DNA of 61,496 bases, from the NCBI GenBank assembly GCA_944321335.1, contig CALUKX010000008.1, forward strand, positions 1-61,496, given 5' to 3'. The DNA comes from an uncultured Phocaeicola sp. GTDB lineage: Bacteria; Bacteroidota; Bacteroidia; Bacteroidales; Bacteroidaceae. The translations under genes were made by a program, and so were the position numbers. The notes under the pieces are model-generated. The model worked only from the letters and a program-made list of their open reading frames with translations, was not told the DNA's origin and did not search any database. The stretch's first letter is position 1. Each line of letters begins with the position of its first letter. Positions 26,516 to 35,085 of the stretch are shown one piece after another.

Positions 26516-27202
26516 TCAACCTTTCAACACATATCCCTTTTTCATCAAAGATTCTATCTTTACGGATGCATCTTCTTTCAACGCTTTACGCAGATAGGTT
26601 ATCTGTACATTCAAAGCCAATGAATTGGCATAAGAAGAATCTCCCCAAATTTGTTCCAACAATTGTTCCCGACTCACCACGACATTCAGATTTCGGGCCA
26701 GCATCTTCAGTATTTCTGCCTGACGGGAAGTAATCATTACTTTATTGGCACGGGTACGAAGTTCATTATTGGTATAGTCGAAAGTGGTATGTCCAAACTG
26801 ATAAGTTTCTGTTTCAACTTGCTCTCCAATCATATCAAACCTTTCTTTGATACGGGCTATCAATTCCTCTGGATAAAACGGCTTTGCCAGATAATCATTG
26901 GCACGAACCTTGAAACCTTCCAGCCTGTCGGTTTTGTCGGAACGGTCGGTCAAGAAGAAAATCAGCACATGCCTGTCATGTTCCCGAATCTGTCGGGCTA
27001 CCTCATACCCGTTCATTTCGGGCATATTGATATCCAATAACACCAAATCCGGATTCACTTCGGGATATTGTTCCAATGCAATCCGTCCATTCCCGGCATA
27101 AAACACCTCATAGCCTTCCGCTTCAAGAAAACGCTTCAAAATCATGACGTATTTCAAATCATCGTCTGCAAAAAGGATCTTCAAATTTTTCATATTGTTC
27201 AT
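26516..27202 (-). CDS. OmpR-family response regulator
   Basis: The 228-residue regulator has a receiver domain with an acidic pocket (FADDD) and the phosphoacceptor Asp of LLDINMPEMNG (residue 54 from the start at 27193, or 57 from 27202). A C-terminal winged helix follows, with ITSRQAEILKMLARN and VNVQITYLRKALK-like motifs. The gene starts 4 nt after the histidine kinase stop and surely forms a two-component pair with it. It resembles RprY of Bacteroides, but this is only similarity by eye. The pair is divergent from a GLPGLI/barrel gene pair, which may be its target. Confidence 0.92.
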   Translation of the reverse strand: MNNMKNLKILFADDDLKYVMILKRFLEAEGYEVFYAGNGRIALEQYPEVNPDLVLLDINMPEMNGYEVARQIREHDRHVLIFFLTDRSDKTDRLEGFKVRANDYLAKPFYPEELIARIKERFDMIGEQVETETYQFGHTTFDYTNNELRTRANKVMITSRQAEILKMLARNLNVVVSREQLLEQIWGDSSYANSLALNVQITYLRKALKEDASVKIESLMKKGYVLKG

Positions 27203-27206
27203 AATC

Positions 27207-28616
27207 TTATTGAGGAATTTCGAGTGTAAAGACAGAACCTTTTCCCAACGTACTTTCTACCCGGACTCTTCCTCCATGAGCTTCTATCATCAACTTTACA
27301 TAACTCAATCCCAAGCCGATTCCAGGAAGACTACGACCGACAACCTGTTCCGAACGATAGAATTTGTCGAAGATATGTGGCAAGTCGTGTACCGGTATTC
27401 CAAAACCATTGTCACTGACTTTGACCAACAATTTCTTATTCTGCAACAAAGCCTCGACAACAATGCACAAGTCGTCTCCCGAATACTTGATGGCATTCTC
27501 AATCAGATTGCTGATGCTATTGGTCAGATGTACCGGGTCGGCTGTCACAATCAATGGCCGAGGGCTTATCCTTGTTTCAAAACGTACATGCTTGTCAGAG
27601 GGGATGGAAGTCAGCCTCAACAGTTTTTCGATGGTTTCCCCCAAATCGAAAGAACGCACAGAAAGTGGAGTCTGCTCATCGTCTGCACGTGTCATCTCAC
27701 GAACTTTTGCTAGATAAGCCGAAAGATTATCGAGTTCAAACATCGAATCCTTCACCACTTCATCCATCATCTGCTCGTCCTTCCGCATACGTTTGTTGTT
27801 CAGGAAAGCGATACACATTTTCAAGGTCTGCACCGGACGCTTCAGCTCATGAATCATGGTATTGACAAAACCAGACCTCAGTTCATCCAACTTATACTGA
27901 CGGATAATTGTCCGTACCTGATATACAAGACAGAAAACCAGTAATAAAATCAGAACCAATGAACAGACCAACTGCCACCCCATTTCTTTCAACAAAGGAT
28001 TGATCGGGATATCAATATAACCGACAACAGCATCTTTCGCAAACGGATTATAGGGATAGACAAACTTCATTCGGTACATCAGGAATGACCTCTCCGGAAC
28101 ATATGTTCCTTTCCATAGATTGGAATCGAGTTTGACCAACTGCAAGTCAGTAGCATGAATCCGGTGACTAACCAATAAGGAATCAAAAGCCTTTCGATCG
28201 AACTTGAGATTCAGATAATTGGTGTAACGCAAAATGGCATCCACAACGACATCTACCGGAAGGTTGTTCACATTAAATGAATCCACCTGTTGTAGATTTC
28301 CAGCCGAATCCCGGCTATACACTTTGGAGATTTTCACCTGCGACTCCGTTTTCCTTTCATCGATATTCATCCGCAACGAATAGGTCGTACGGATCGAATC
28401 TGTATCTTCCACGGCTTCCTTCCCTTTGCCGGCCGAATCCGTATTAGCCAATAGAAAACTCTTTTCTTGAAGCACTAGCAATGAATCATTCAGCTGGACC
28501 ATATAACCCAAGGCTGTATAGGAGTACTGATTGTACAGCCAATATATCTGTCCACTGATTACCAACAGGGCAGTCACCATTGTCAATATCCAAATGAATT
28601 TAATCTGTTTTCCCAT
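27207..28616 (-). CDS. Sensor histidine kinase
   Basis: The 469-residue kinase has an N-terminal transmembrane helix (FIWILTMVTALLVISGQIYW) and a periplasmic domain of about 200 residues. A second helix follows (LVCSLVLILLLVFCLVYQV), then the H-box FVNTMIHELKRPVQTLKM (phosphoacceptor His). The N-box (NSISNLIENAIKY), G1 (VSDNGFGIP) and G2 (GIGLGLSYVKLM) complete the ATPase. I chose the start at 28616, 16 codons inside the longest frame, because it begins just before the first membrane helix. It is co-transcribed with the response regulator. Confidence 0.92.
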   Translation of the reverse strand: MGKQIKFIWILTMVTALLVISGQIYWLYNQYSYTALGYMVQLNDSLLVLQEKSFLLANTDSAGKGKEAVEDTDSIRTTYSLRMNIDERKTESQVKISKVYSRDSAGNLQQVDSFNVNNLPVDVVVDAILRYTNYLNLKFDRKAFDSLLVSHRIHATDLQLVKLDSNLWKGTYVPERSFLMYRMKFVYPYNPFAKDAVVGYIDIPINPLLKEMGWQLVCSLVLILLLVFCLVYQVRTIIRQYKLDELRSGFVNTMIHELKRPVQTLKMCIAFLNNKRMRKDEQMMDEVVKDSMFELDNLSAYLAKVREMTRADDEQTPLSVRSFDLGETIEKLLRLTSIPSDKHVRFETRISPRPLIVTADPVHLTNSISNLIENAIKYSGDDLCIVVEALLQNKKLLVKVSDNGFGIPVHDLPHIFDKFYRSEQVVGRSLPGIGLGLSYVKLMIEAHGGRVRVESTLGKGSVFTLEIPQ

Positions 28617-28740
28617 TGTCCCTAATTCTTTTCCACAAAAATAAAAACCTTGCGCGATATACAATGTGTACCCTTCCGGCTATTTGGCTATCGTAATATT
28701 TCAGTAATAACTTTTCTCCGGATATCGTGTGGCGACCGCT

Positions 28741-28748
28741 TACATTTG
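28741..28748 (+). promoter_or_regulatory. -7 box of the GLPGLI gene
   Basis: TACATTTG matches the Bacteroidetes -7 consensus, 28 nt before the GLPGLI start at 28777. This divergent region (28617-28776) separates the two-component genes from the GLPGLI/barrel pair and is the likely binding site of the regulator. Confidence 0.5.
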
Positions 28749-28776
28749 TCGCATCAGTAACCTAAAAATTTTGAGT

Positions 28777-29649
28777 ATGAAAAAGATTTTGATTCCTACA
28801 CTCATGTTGTTCAGTTGCTTGTTACAGGCGATTACCGCACAAGCACAGATCGTCGTGATAGATACAGATGCCATCATCAACCAGGATTCCATTGACCAGA
28901 AACGCATCAAGGTGCAGTACGAAATGACCTATCTCAAAGACACGATTTCGGAAGATGCCAAACCTGTGAAGGAAACCTTGATTTTAGAAATAGGCAAGCA
29001 CATCAGCAAATGCTACAGCTACAATGCCTATGTACGAGATTCCGTATTGCTGGCTGATATCCAGGCCGGAGCATCGCAGGAAACCATCAACGAACACCTC
29101 AACGGTATGGGTAATGCCAACATCTCCTATCAGATCTTCAAGCATTATCCGGCAGGGAAAGTCACCACACTCGACCGTCTGGCCACGACCAACTTCCTGT
29201 GCGAAGAGGAAGAAGAAAGACCGGAATGGGAACTTCTTCCCGACACGGCAACGATTCTTTCTTACCACTGCCAGAAGGCGACTTGTCGTTTCAAAGGCAG
29301 AACCTATACAGCCTGGTATACGATGGAGATTCCCGTATCGGACGGCCCGTGGAAATTGTTTGGATTGCCGGGATTGATTGTCCAGGCGGAAGATACGAGG
29401 AAACATTACAGGTTCCGTTGCACCGGTGTAGAACAGTGCGAGACATCGGAACCGATGCTGATTCATCTGAAAGGACGGGAGAAAATCTCACGCAAGAACC
29501 TGAACAAGATGTACGAACGGATGGCGAAGGATCCGATCGGTTTCATGGCTTCGGCGGCACCGAACGTAAAAGTAAACGTAACCGATGAACATGGGAATCC
29601 GATAAAATCGTTCAGTATGCCGTATAATCCGATTGAACTGGCCGAATAA
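28777..29649 (+). CDS. GLPGLI-family exported protein
   Basis: This 290-residue protein has a signal peptide (MKKILIPTLMLFSCLLQAITAQA) and the signature WKLFGLPGLIVQAED in its C-terminal half. The GLPGLI family is restricted to Bacteroidetes, is predicted to be exported, and has no known function. The gene is followed after 41 nt by a large outer-membrane barrel gene on the same strand, a pairing typical for the family. The start at 28777 follows the promoter box at 28741. The ATG at 28729 would precede that box. Confidence 0.93.
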   Translation: MKKILIPTLMLFSCLLQAITAQAQIVVIDTDAIINQDSIDQKRIKVQYEMTYLKDTISEDAKPVKETLILEIGKHISKCYSYNAYVRDSVLLADIQAGASQETINEHLNGMGNANISYQIFKHYPAGKVTTLDRLATTNFLCEEEEERPEWELLPDTATILSYHCQKATCRFKGRTYTAWYTMEIPVSDGPWKLFGLPGLIVQAEDTRKHYRFRCTGVEQCETSEPMLIHLKGREKISRKNLNKMYERMAKDPIGFMASAAPNVKVNVTDEHGNPIKSFSMPYNPIELAE

Positions 29650-29690
29650 ACATTCCCTCCTCTTCCTACTGACATAAACCGATGGATACC

Positions 29691-32204
29691 ATGAAACCAC
29701 TGCTCTTCTGCTGTTTCCTGTTTTGTTTTTTACAGCTTTCCGCACAATCCATGATAAAAGGAAAGGTCACTGACAGCGATACACACCGTCCGCTGGAGAT
29801 GGCTACGGTCACGCTTACCCGTGGCACAAGTGCTACCATCTACAAGTATGCCTTGACCGACAAGGAAGGACAATTTTCTTTTTCTGTATCCGAAGATGAT
29901 TCGTGGCAGGTTCATGTCACTTATCTGGGATACAGGAAAGAGAGTCGTCCAGCATTGACTGGAAAAGAAATGGTATTCCAACTGAAACCTGAAGCCATCA
30001 CCCTCAAAGAGGTCGAAATCAAAGGCGGACGTATCTACGGACGGCAGGATACCGTAAGGTACGACCTCGCCCGTTTTGTATCCGGAAAAGACCAGAATAT
30101 CAAGGAAGCATTGAAGAAACTGCCGGGGATTGATGTCAACGAACAGAACGGAGAAATTCGTTACAATGGAAAAGCCATCAGCCAGTTTACCGTGGAAGGG
30201 ATGGACGTTACCGGAGGACGGTATAATCAGATTACCGAAAACCTGAAAACCGATGCTGTAGAAAGCGCGGAAGTCATTGAGCATTTCCAGCCCATCCGTT
30301 CGCTCCGCAACAAAATGCCGACCGACAATGTGGCTCTGAACCTGAAACTGAAACCGGAAGTCCGCTCCCGTTGGTTGCTTACGTTGCAGGCAGCCGGCGG
30401 GTATGGGGACCGAGGTCTGTACAGCGGAAAGCTCAATGCCCTGCAACTGGCACGCGAACGGCAAGGCATCTACTCGTACAAGGTTGACCATACAGGGAAA
30501 GATCTGCTGGCAGAGCTGAATCAACTCACGTTCGATTCACAGAATTTCATCAGCGGAGAACCTACTCCGGAACTGATCAGCCAACCCGTCTTTTCACTTC
30601 CGTTGGAGAAAGACCGCCTGCTTGACAATACAACCCATCTGGTTTCCCTGAACCGTCTTTATCGGAAAAACGAAGCACAGCAATCTCGCTTTACATTAAA
30701 CTACCTCTACGATGACCAAAGACGGAATCAGGGAACCGATGAGATCTATTTCTATCCGCAAGACACTATCCACACTTCCCGACAGCAAGTTTACGGTGTG
30801 TTTAAACACGATTTAAACGCTTCGTATAACTATGAGAACAATCAGGAGCATTCGTTCATCCGCAACCTGTTAGAGATAAATGGAACCTGGACGAACAGCC
30901 GCGAACAGCTGCAGGGGAATATGGATTTGACCCAGCACAAAGAAACAGGCAGCATCGGGGTGACCAACCGGCTGAATGTCATTCAAACCCACGAAAACAA
31001 GACCACCGGATTCCGCTCTTATGTTCATTATAGCTACCACCCGAGCGAACTGCATTTCGGACAAACAAATCAGTCGATAGACATCCAACATGCATCTACT
31101 GATAATCATGCGTATTATCAATGGAAGAAAAACGGTCTGACGTTAGGTATCACCGGAGGATGGAGAGGAGAACTCCTTTATCTGAAACAGCAATCCGACT
31201 TCAAGGCGCATCAATTTCAACTTTATGCCACCCCGATGCTGATGTGGGAACGGCACAAAATCCGGCTGAAGCTGTCGGCGGATGCCGCATACATCCGCAA
31301 GCCTCATCAGTCATACACTGATTGGCATATCCATCCATACCTGCATGTAAGGTATCAAATCAATGCACGCTGGGAAGCATTGGCATCTGCAACATTCGAA
31401 AAGAAAGAAGAGAACGTAGAAAACTTCTATCCAACCGGTTATTGGCAGGACTATCGGACCTACATCATCAATACCTACGACGTACCCGAAAACAAGAGTC
31501 AGAGCTATACCCTTTACCTGACCTACAAAAGAACCGTCAAGGAACTTTTCTGGACCTTCTCGGGAAGCTATTGGACCGGCAAATACAACCGGCTTACTCA
31601 TTCGGAATACAAAGACGGTCTATTTACCTTTACCCAACTGGACATGAACAACCGGATCAGAAGCTACTACCTCAACAGCTTGTTGTCTAAAGGTTTTTAT
31701 GACTGGAACATGAAGACAGCACTCGAAGCACAATACATCCGGAACGAAGGGAAACAGGCCGGGCAAGGCAGCATACAGGACTACCGATATGAACAGCTAT
31801 CGTTCACTCCCAAAATCAGTTGGACGCCGCTCTCCTGGTTCGATGCAACCTATCAGGCGACCTTTGCGTGCAACCGTTCCTGCGTAGGTGCAGGAGATGA
31901 ACTGCCTGTCTTATGGAATATCCGTCAAAAGCTCAACCTCGGCCTGGGAAACCGGACATTCAGTATCCGTCTCATCGGAGAACATTACTACAACCAACTC
32001 GACCAAAACAACCGACAGCATGTATGGATGGCTGATGCCGAAGCCTCCTGCATCTATGGGAAATGGCGGTTCAGTGCTTACCTGCACAACCTGTTCAATC
32101 AGAAGGAATATTGCTACACCACTTATTCGGCAGTCCAGCAATATACCTCCTGGATTAAAATCCGTCCAAGAGAATTTCTTGTTTCCGTGCAATATCAATT
32201 GTAA
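29691..32204 (+). CDS. TonB-receptor-like outer-membrane protein paired with GLPGLI
   Basis: The 837-residue protein has a signal peptide (MKPLLFCCFLFCFLQLSAQ) and an N-terminal carboxypeptidase-like domain (MIKGKVTDSDTHRPLEMATV). A plug-like region follows, with ALKKLPGIDVNEQNGEIRYN and 'FTVEGMDVTGGRYNQI'. The long beta-barrel ends in an alternating strand (REFLVSVQYQL). It is likely a PF13715/outer-membrane barrel protein; the ligand is unknown. It lies after the GLPGLI gene and opposite the two-component pair, so a common envelope function is likely (inference). An upstream ATG at 29682 is equally possible. Confidence 0.85.
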   Translation: MKPLLFCCFLFCFLQLSAQSMIKGKVTDSDTHRPLEMATVTLTRGTSATIYKYALTDKEGQFSFSVSEDDSWQVHVTYLGYRKESRPALTGKEMVFQLKPEAITLKEVEIKGGRIYGRQDTVRYDLARFVSGKDQNIKEALKKLPGIDVNEQNGEIRYNGKAISQFTVEGMDVTGGRYNQITENLKTDAVESAEVIEHFQPIRSLRNKMPTDNVALNLKLKPEVRSRWLLTLQAAGGYGDRGLYSGKLNALQLARERQGIYSYKVDHTGKDLLAELNQLTFDSQNFISGEPTPELISQPVFSLPLEKDRLLDNTTHLVSLNRLYRKNEAQQSRFTLNYLYDDQRRNQGTDEIYFYPQDTIHTSRQQVYGVFKHDLNASYNYENNQEHSFIRNLLEINGTWTNSREQLQGNMDLTQHKETGSIGVTNRLNVIQTHENKTTGFRSYVHYSYHPSELHFGQTNQSIDIQHASTDNHAYYQWKKNGLTLGITGGWRGELLYLKQQSDFKAHQFQLYATPMLMWERHKIRLKLSADAAYIRKPHQSYTDWHIHPYLHVRYQINARWEALASATFEKKEENVENFYPTGYWQDYRTYIINTYDVPENKSQSYTLYLTYKRTVKELFWTFSGSYWTGKYNRLTHSEYKDGLFTFTQLDMNNRIRSYYLNSLLSKGFYDWNMKTALEAQYIRNEGKQAGQGSIQDYRYEQLSFTPKISWTPLSWFDATYQATFACNRSCVGAGDELPVLWNIRQKLNLGLGNRTFSIRLIGEHYYNQLDQNNRQHVWMADAEASCIYGKWRFSAYLHNLFNQKEYCYTTYSAVQQYTSWIKIRPREFLVSVQYQL

Positions 32205-32305
32205 CGAAGATACGATACAAAAATCTTCATTTATGCGTTCATAATTATAGGCTATAAAAAATAGCTAAAAAAGGATCGAAAGTTGTCAGATATGTAAACT
32301 TTAAA

Positions 32306-32313
32306 TATATTTG
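32306..32313 (+). promoter_or_regulatory. -7 box touching the HigB-like start
   Basis: TATATTTG ends 2 nt before the ATG at 32316. If used, transcription would begin at the start codon, giving a leaderless toxin message. Confidence 0.5.
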
Positions 32314-32315
32314 CA

Positions 32316-32669
32316 ATGAAACAGGAACGCATTATATGGGCATATAAAGATTATTTCAACAACTTCATAAATACCTTGAAAAAGGAAGAAGCACGTAAGA
32401 TTTATTATATCCTTGATATGCTGAAAGTACAAGAACGAGTCAGTAGCAAATTTGTAAGATACCTCCGCAATGAGTTATATGAATTGAGAGCTGAATACGA
32501 AGGAAATATCTATCGCATATTCTTCATCTTTGATGACGGGAATGTGATAATTCTGTTTAATGGATTTCAGAAGAAATCACAAAAGACACCATTGTCTGAA
32601 ATAACAAAAGCTTTAAAAATAAAAGAGGAATATTATGAAAGCAAACAACGATTCATTGACAAGCATTGA
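32316..32669 (+). CDS. HigB/RelE-family toxin (phage-derived Gp49-like)
   Basis: The 117-residue protein has the family-typical motifs YRIFFIFDDGNVIILFNGFQ and KKSQKTPLSEITKAL. It is a RelE/HigB-fold mRNA interferase homologue, expected to cleave messages at the ribosome. The motifs appear complete. The downstream antitoxin gene overlaps its last 35 nt, as in many higBA-type pairs where the toxin precedes the antitoxin. Confidence 0.9.
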   Translation: MKQERIIWAYKDYFNNFINTLKKEEARKIYYILDMLKVQERVSSKFVRYLRNELYELRAEYEGNIYRIFFIFDDGNVIILFNGFQKKSQKTPLSEITKALKIKEEYYESKQRFIDKH

Positions 32670-32943
32670 TGCGATTATGGATGCTGAGTTCGGGAAGCCA
32701 GGGACACCGGAACGTGAAAACTTTCGCAAAGAAGCCTATGCTTATTGCATGGGACAGATTATTTGTGAAGCCCGTAAAAATGAAAAAATGACACAAGCTG
32801 AGTTAGCCCAGAAAATCGGGACCAACAAATCTTATATTTCCCGGATTGAAAAGGGACTGATAGATCCAAGTATCAGCACCTTCTGTCGAATTATCGAGGC
32901 ATTAGGGCTGAAACTGGAAATCGTTAAACCACTGATAGAATAG
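32635..32943 (+). CDS. XRE-family antitoxin
   Basis: This 102-residue protein has a helix-turn-helix of the XRE/HipB type (MTQAELAQKIGTNKSYISRI, then EKGLIDPSISTFCRI). It follows and overlaps the HigB-like toxin gene by 35 nt in a different frame and should neutralise the toxin and repress the operon. The N-terminal 35 residues precede the helix-turn-helix and may contact the toxin (inference). The pair may be a plasmid-style remnant or a chromosomal stress module. Confidence 0.9.
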   Translation: MKANNDSLTSIDAIMDAEFGKPGTPERENFRKEAYAYCMGQIICEARKNEKMTQAELAQKIGTNKSYISRIEKGLIDPSISTFCRIIEALGLKLEIVKPLIE

Positions 32944-32960
32944 GTCGAAACACTTCCGTT

Positions 32961-34079
32961 TTATTTCTCCGGCATCTTGAATCCGACAGAAAGTTCTTCG
33001 GATCTTTTCTCCTGATCCTCCGGATGATAGGTCTGAAGCTGCAGCTCACCAGCCAAAGCCCCCAATGCATTCAGAGCAAGAGCGCCCATTTCATCTTCCC
33101 CCGGGATGACAACGATACGTGCCAATCCTTCCAGCCACTCGCGAAGGATACCGATACAATAATCGCTGTAAGCAATTCCTCCCGTAATGACAATGGCATC
33201 GATATGTCCGTGCAAGGCCACATGCATTGCACCGACCTGTTTGGCAACCGTATATAGCATTGACTCCAATACCAGTTTATGCCGTTTGGCACCGGCTCTG
33301 GCCCAACGGACAATAGTGGGGACATCTGTAGTACCCAAATGTGCAACCAGTCCACCCTTCCCGTTCAACATCTTTTTCACTTCCTTATGGGTATATTTCC
33401 CGCTATAGCACAGGTCGACCAACTGCCCGGCAGGCAAAGTTCCTGCCCGTTCGGGACTGAACGGACCTTCGCCATTCAATGCATTATTCACATCGACCAC
33501 TTTCCCGAAATGATGCGCACTGACAGATATGCCGCCGCCGAGATGAACCACAATCAGATCGAGTTCTTCGTACTTACGGCCGATTGTTGCTGCATATTTA
33601 CGTGAAACAGCCCGGCTGTTCAGTGCATGAAATATCGAAATACGGGGAAGTTCAGGCAAGCCGCTGACACGGGCCACATCCCTCAGTTCATCGGTAACGA
33701 CCGGATCGGCTATGAAAGCCGGGCAACCGATCCGGCCAGCCAGCTCATCGGCAATCAGTCCGGCCAGATTCGAAGCGTGCTCCATACTGGCATTCCACAA
33801 GTCATGCTTGATGTGTTCATTAATCTGATATACCCCTCCGGATGTCGGTTTCAGCAAACCGCCACGTGCAATAATCGCATCAAAATGCAACGGGATATCC
33901 GCTTCTTTCAAGGCATCGGTTATACACTTTTTCCGATATTCATACTGTTCGTTGATATGATGGAATGCCGACAATTCCTGAGAAGAATGGGAAGCGCTAT
34001 ACTTCCATACAGGCACATCATCTTCATAAACGGCCAACTTAGTTGAAGTAGAGCCGGGATTTATCACTAGAATTTTCAT
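32961..34079 (-). CDS. buk: Butyrate kinase
   Basis: The 372-residue kinase of the acetokinase family begins with KILVINPGSTSTKLAVYEDD and contains the phosphate-binding HLGGGISVSAH motif and the C-terminal adenosine motif VITGGIAYSDY. It converts butyryl phosphate and ADP to butyrate and ATP. It lies directly after the phosphate butyryltransferase gene and completes the buk-ptb route. The start at 34079 (MKIL) is preferred; an ATG at 34091 would overlap the ptb end. Branched-chain acyl phosphates are also possible substrates. Confidence 0.93.
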   Translation of the reverse strand: MKILVINPGSTSTKLAVYEDDVPVWKYSASHSSQELSAFHHINEQYEYRKKCITDALKEADIPLHFDAIIARGGLLKPTSGGVYQINEHIKHDLWNASMEHASNLAGLIADELAGRIGCPAFIADPVVTDELRDVARVSGLPELPRISIFHALNSRAVSRKYAATIGRKYEELDLIVVHLGGGISVSAHHFGKVVDVNNALNGEGPFSPERAGTLPAGQLVDLCYSGKYTHKEVKKMLNGKGGLVAHLGTTDVPTIVRWARAGAKRHKLVLESMLYTVAKQVGAMHVALHGHIDAIVITGGIAYSDYCIGILREWLEGLARIVVIPGEDEMGALALNALGALAGELQLQTYHPEDQEKRSEELSVGFKMPEK

Positions 34080-34083
34080 ATGG

Positions 34084-35004
34084 TCAATCATTTTGTGTTC
34101 CTGCCAGACAAGCCAGCACCAAACTGTAATATTTGGAATTTCCGGAATCGCTTCGCGATGGAACCACTACCGGTGCGATTGTTCCGGTAAGCATTCCGGC
34201 GGTATTTGCATCGCCAAACAAAGTTATGGTTTTGTAGAAGATATTCCCCGCTTCGATATTCGGAAAGATCATGATGTCGGTATTGCCCACAACGGGAGAA
34301 GAAAGTCCCTTGATTTCCCCACTATGCTTGTCGCAGGCAGTCTTCGCATCCATCGGTCCGTCCATGAACATCGGTCCGAAAGCCCCTTGACGTGCCTCAT
34401 CCATAAGCTGGACATAGCTCAATGTATGAGGAAATTTCTCGTTCACCTTTTCGGAACAATGTATCAAAGCCACACGCGGCTCGCTGCATCCCAACTTGTG
34501 GCACAGACCGACATCGTGCCTGATCATCGCACGATACTGTTCCAATGTAGGCCGTGGAATCACCGCCGCATCGGAAAAGAACAGCAATTTATGATACAAT
34601 GGAATCTGTGCCATCGCCACATGACTCAAGATACCTCCAGGCGGAAGCAAGCCATGTTCCTTGTTCAGGACGGCACGCAAAAGATTGTCCGTATTAATCA
34701 AACCCTTCATCAGAATATCCGCCTCCCCTGTGCGGACAAGCTGGACTGCCATAGCTGCAGCTTCATCGGGCGTTTCTGCCTTGTAAATACAGACATAATT
34801 GGGCGACGCAGCCTGCAGATGTCGAGCCAGTTCCTGATGTCCGTCATCAACAACCAATAAAAATTCAGCTATCTCCTCTCTTAAACTGCGTATTACTACA
34901 TATTCTGTATGCGGATCGTTTGGGCAAACCACCGCAACACGGCGACGATAGTTACGGGATCGTAAACTATTCACCATCTGGGAAAGTGTACGGAACGGTT
35001 CCAT
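34084..35004 (-). CDS. ptb: Phosphate butyryltransferase
   Basis: The 306-residue member of the phosphate acetyl/butyryltransferase family has DILMKGLINTDNLLRAVL and the C-terminal VVPSRSDSGNSKYYSLVLAC motifs. It transfers the acyl group from CoA to phosphate, feeding butyrate kinase. The gene is immediately upstream of buk on the minus strand. A CAAATATG box near 35020 may be its promoter. In Bacteroidales these genes are found in Parabacteroides and Odoribacter-type genomes. Confidence 0.92.
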   Translation of the reverse strand: MEPFRTLSQMVNSLRSRNYRRRVAVVCPNDPHTEYVVIRSLREEIAEFLLVVDDGHQELARHLQAASPNYVCIYKAETPDEAAAMAVQLVRTGEADILMKGLINTDNLLRAVLNKEHGLLPPGGILSHVAMAQIPLYHKLLFFSDAAVIPRPTLEQYRAMIRHDVGLCHKLGCSEPRVALIHCSEKVNEKFPHTLSYVQLMDEARQGAFGPMFMDGPMDAKTACDKHSGEIKGLSSPVVGNTDIMIFPNIEAGNIFYKTITLFGDANTAGMLTGTIAPVVVPSRSDSGNSKYYSLVLACLAGTQND

Positions 35005-35051
35005 AACATTAGATTTTAAACAAATATGGGAAATAAATCTGATTTAATCCC

Positions 35052-35059
35052 TATATTTG
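35052..35059 (+). promoter_or_regulatory. -7 box of the C26-M19 fusion gene
   Basis: TATATTTG matches the Bacteroidetes -7 consensus, 26 nt before the ATG at 35086. Confidence 0.55.
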
Positions 35060-35085
35060 TTGAGTTTCTGAGAAAAATTTAACGT

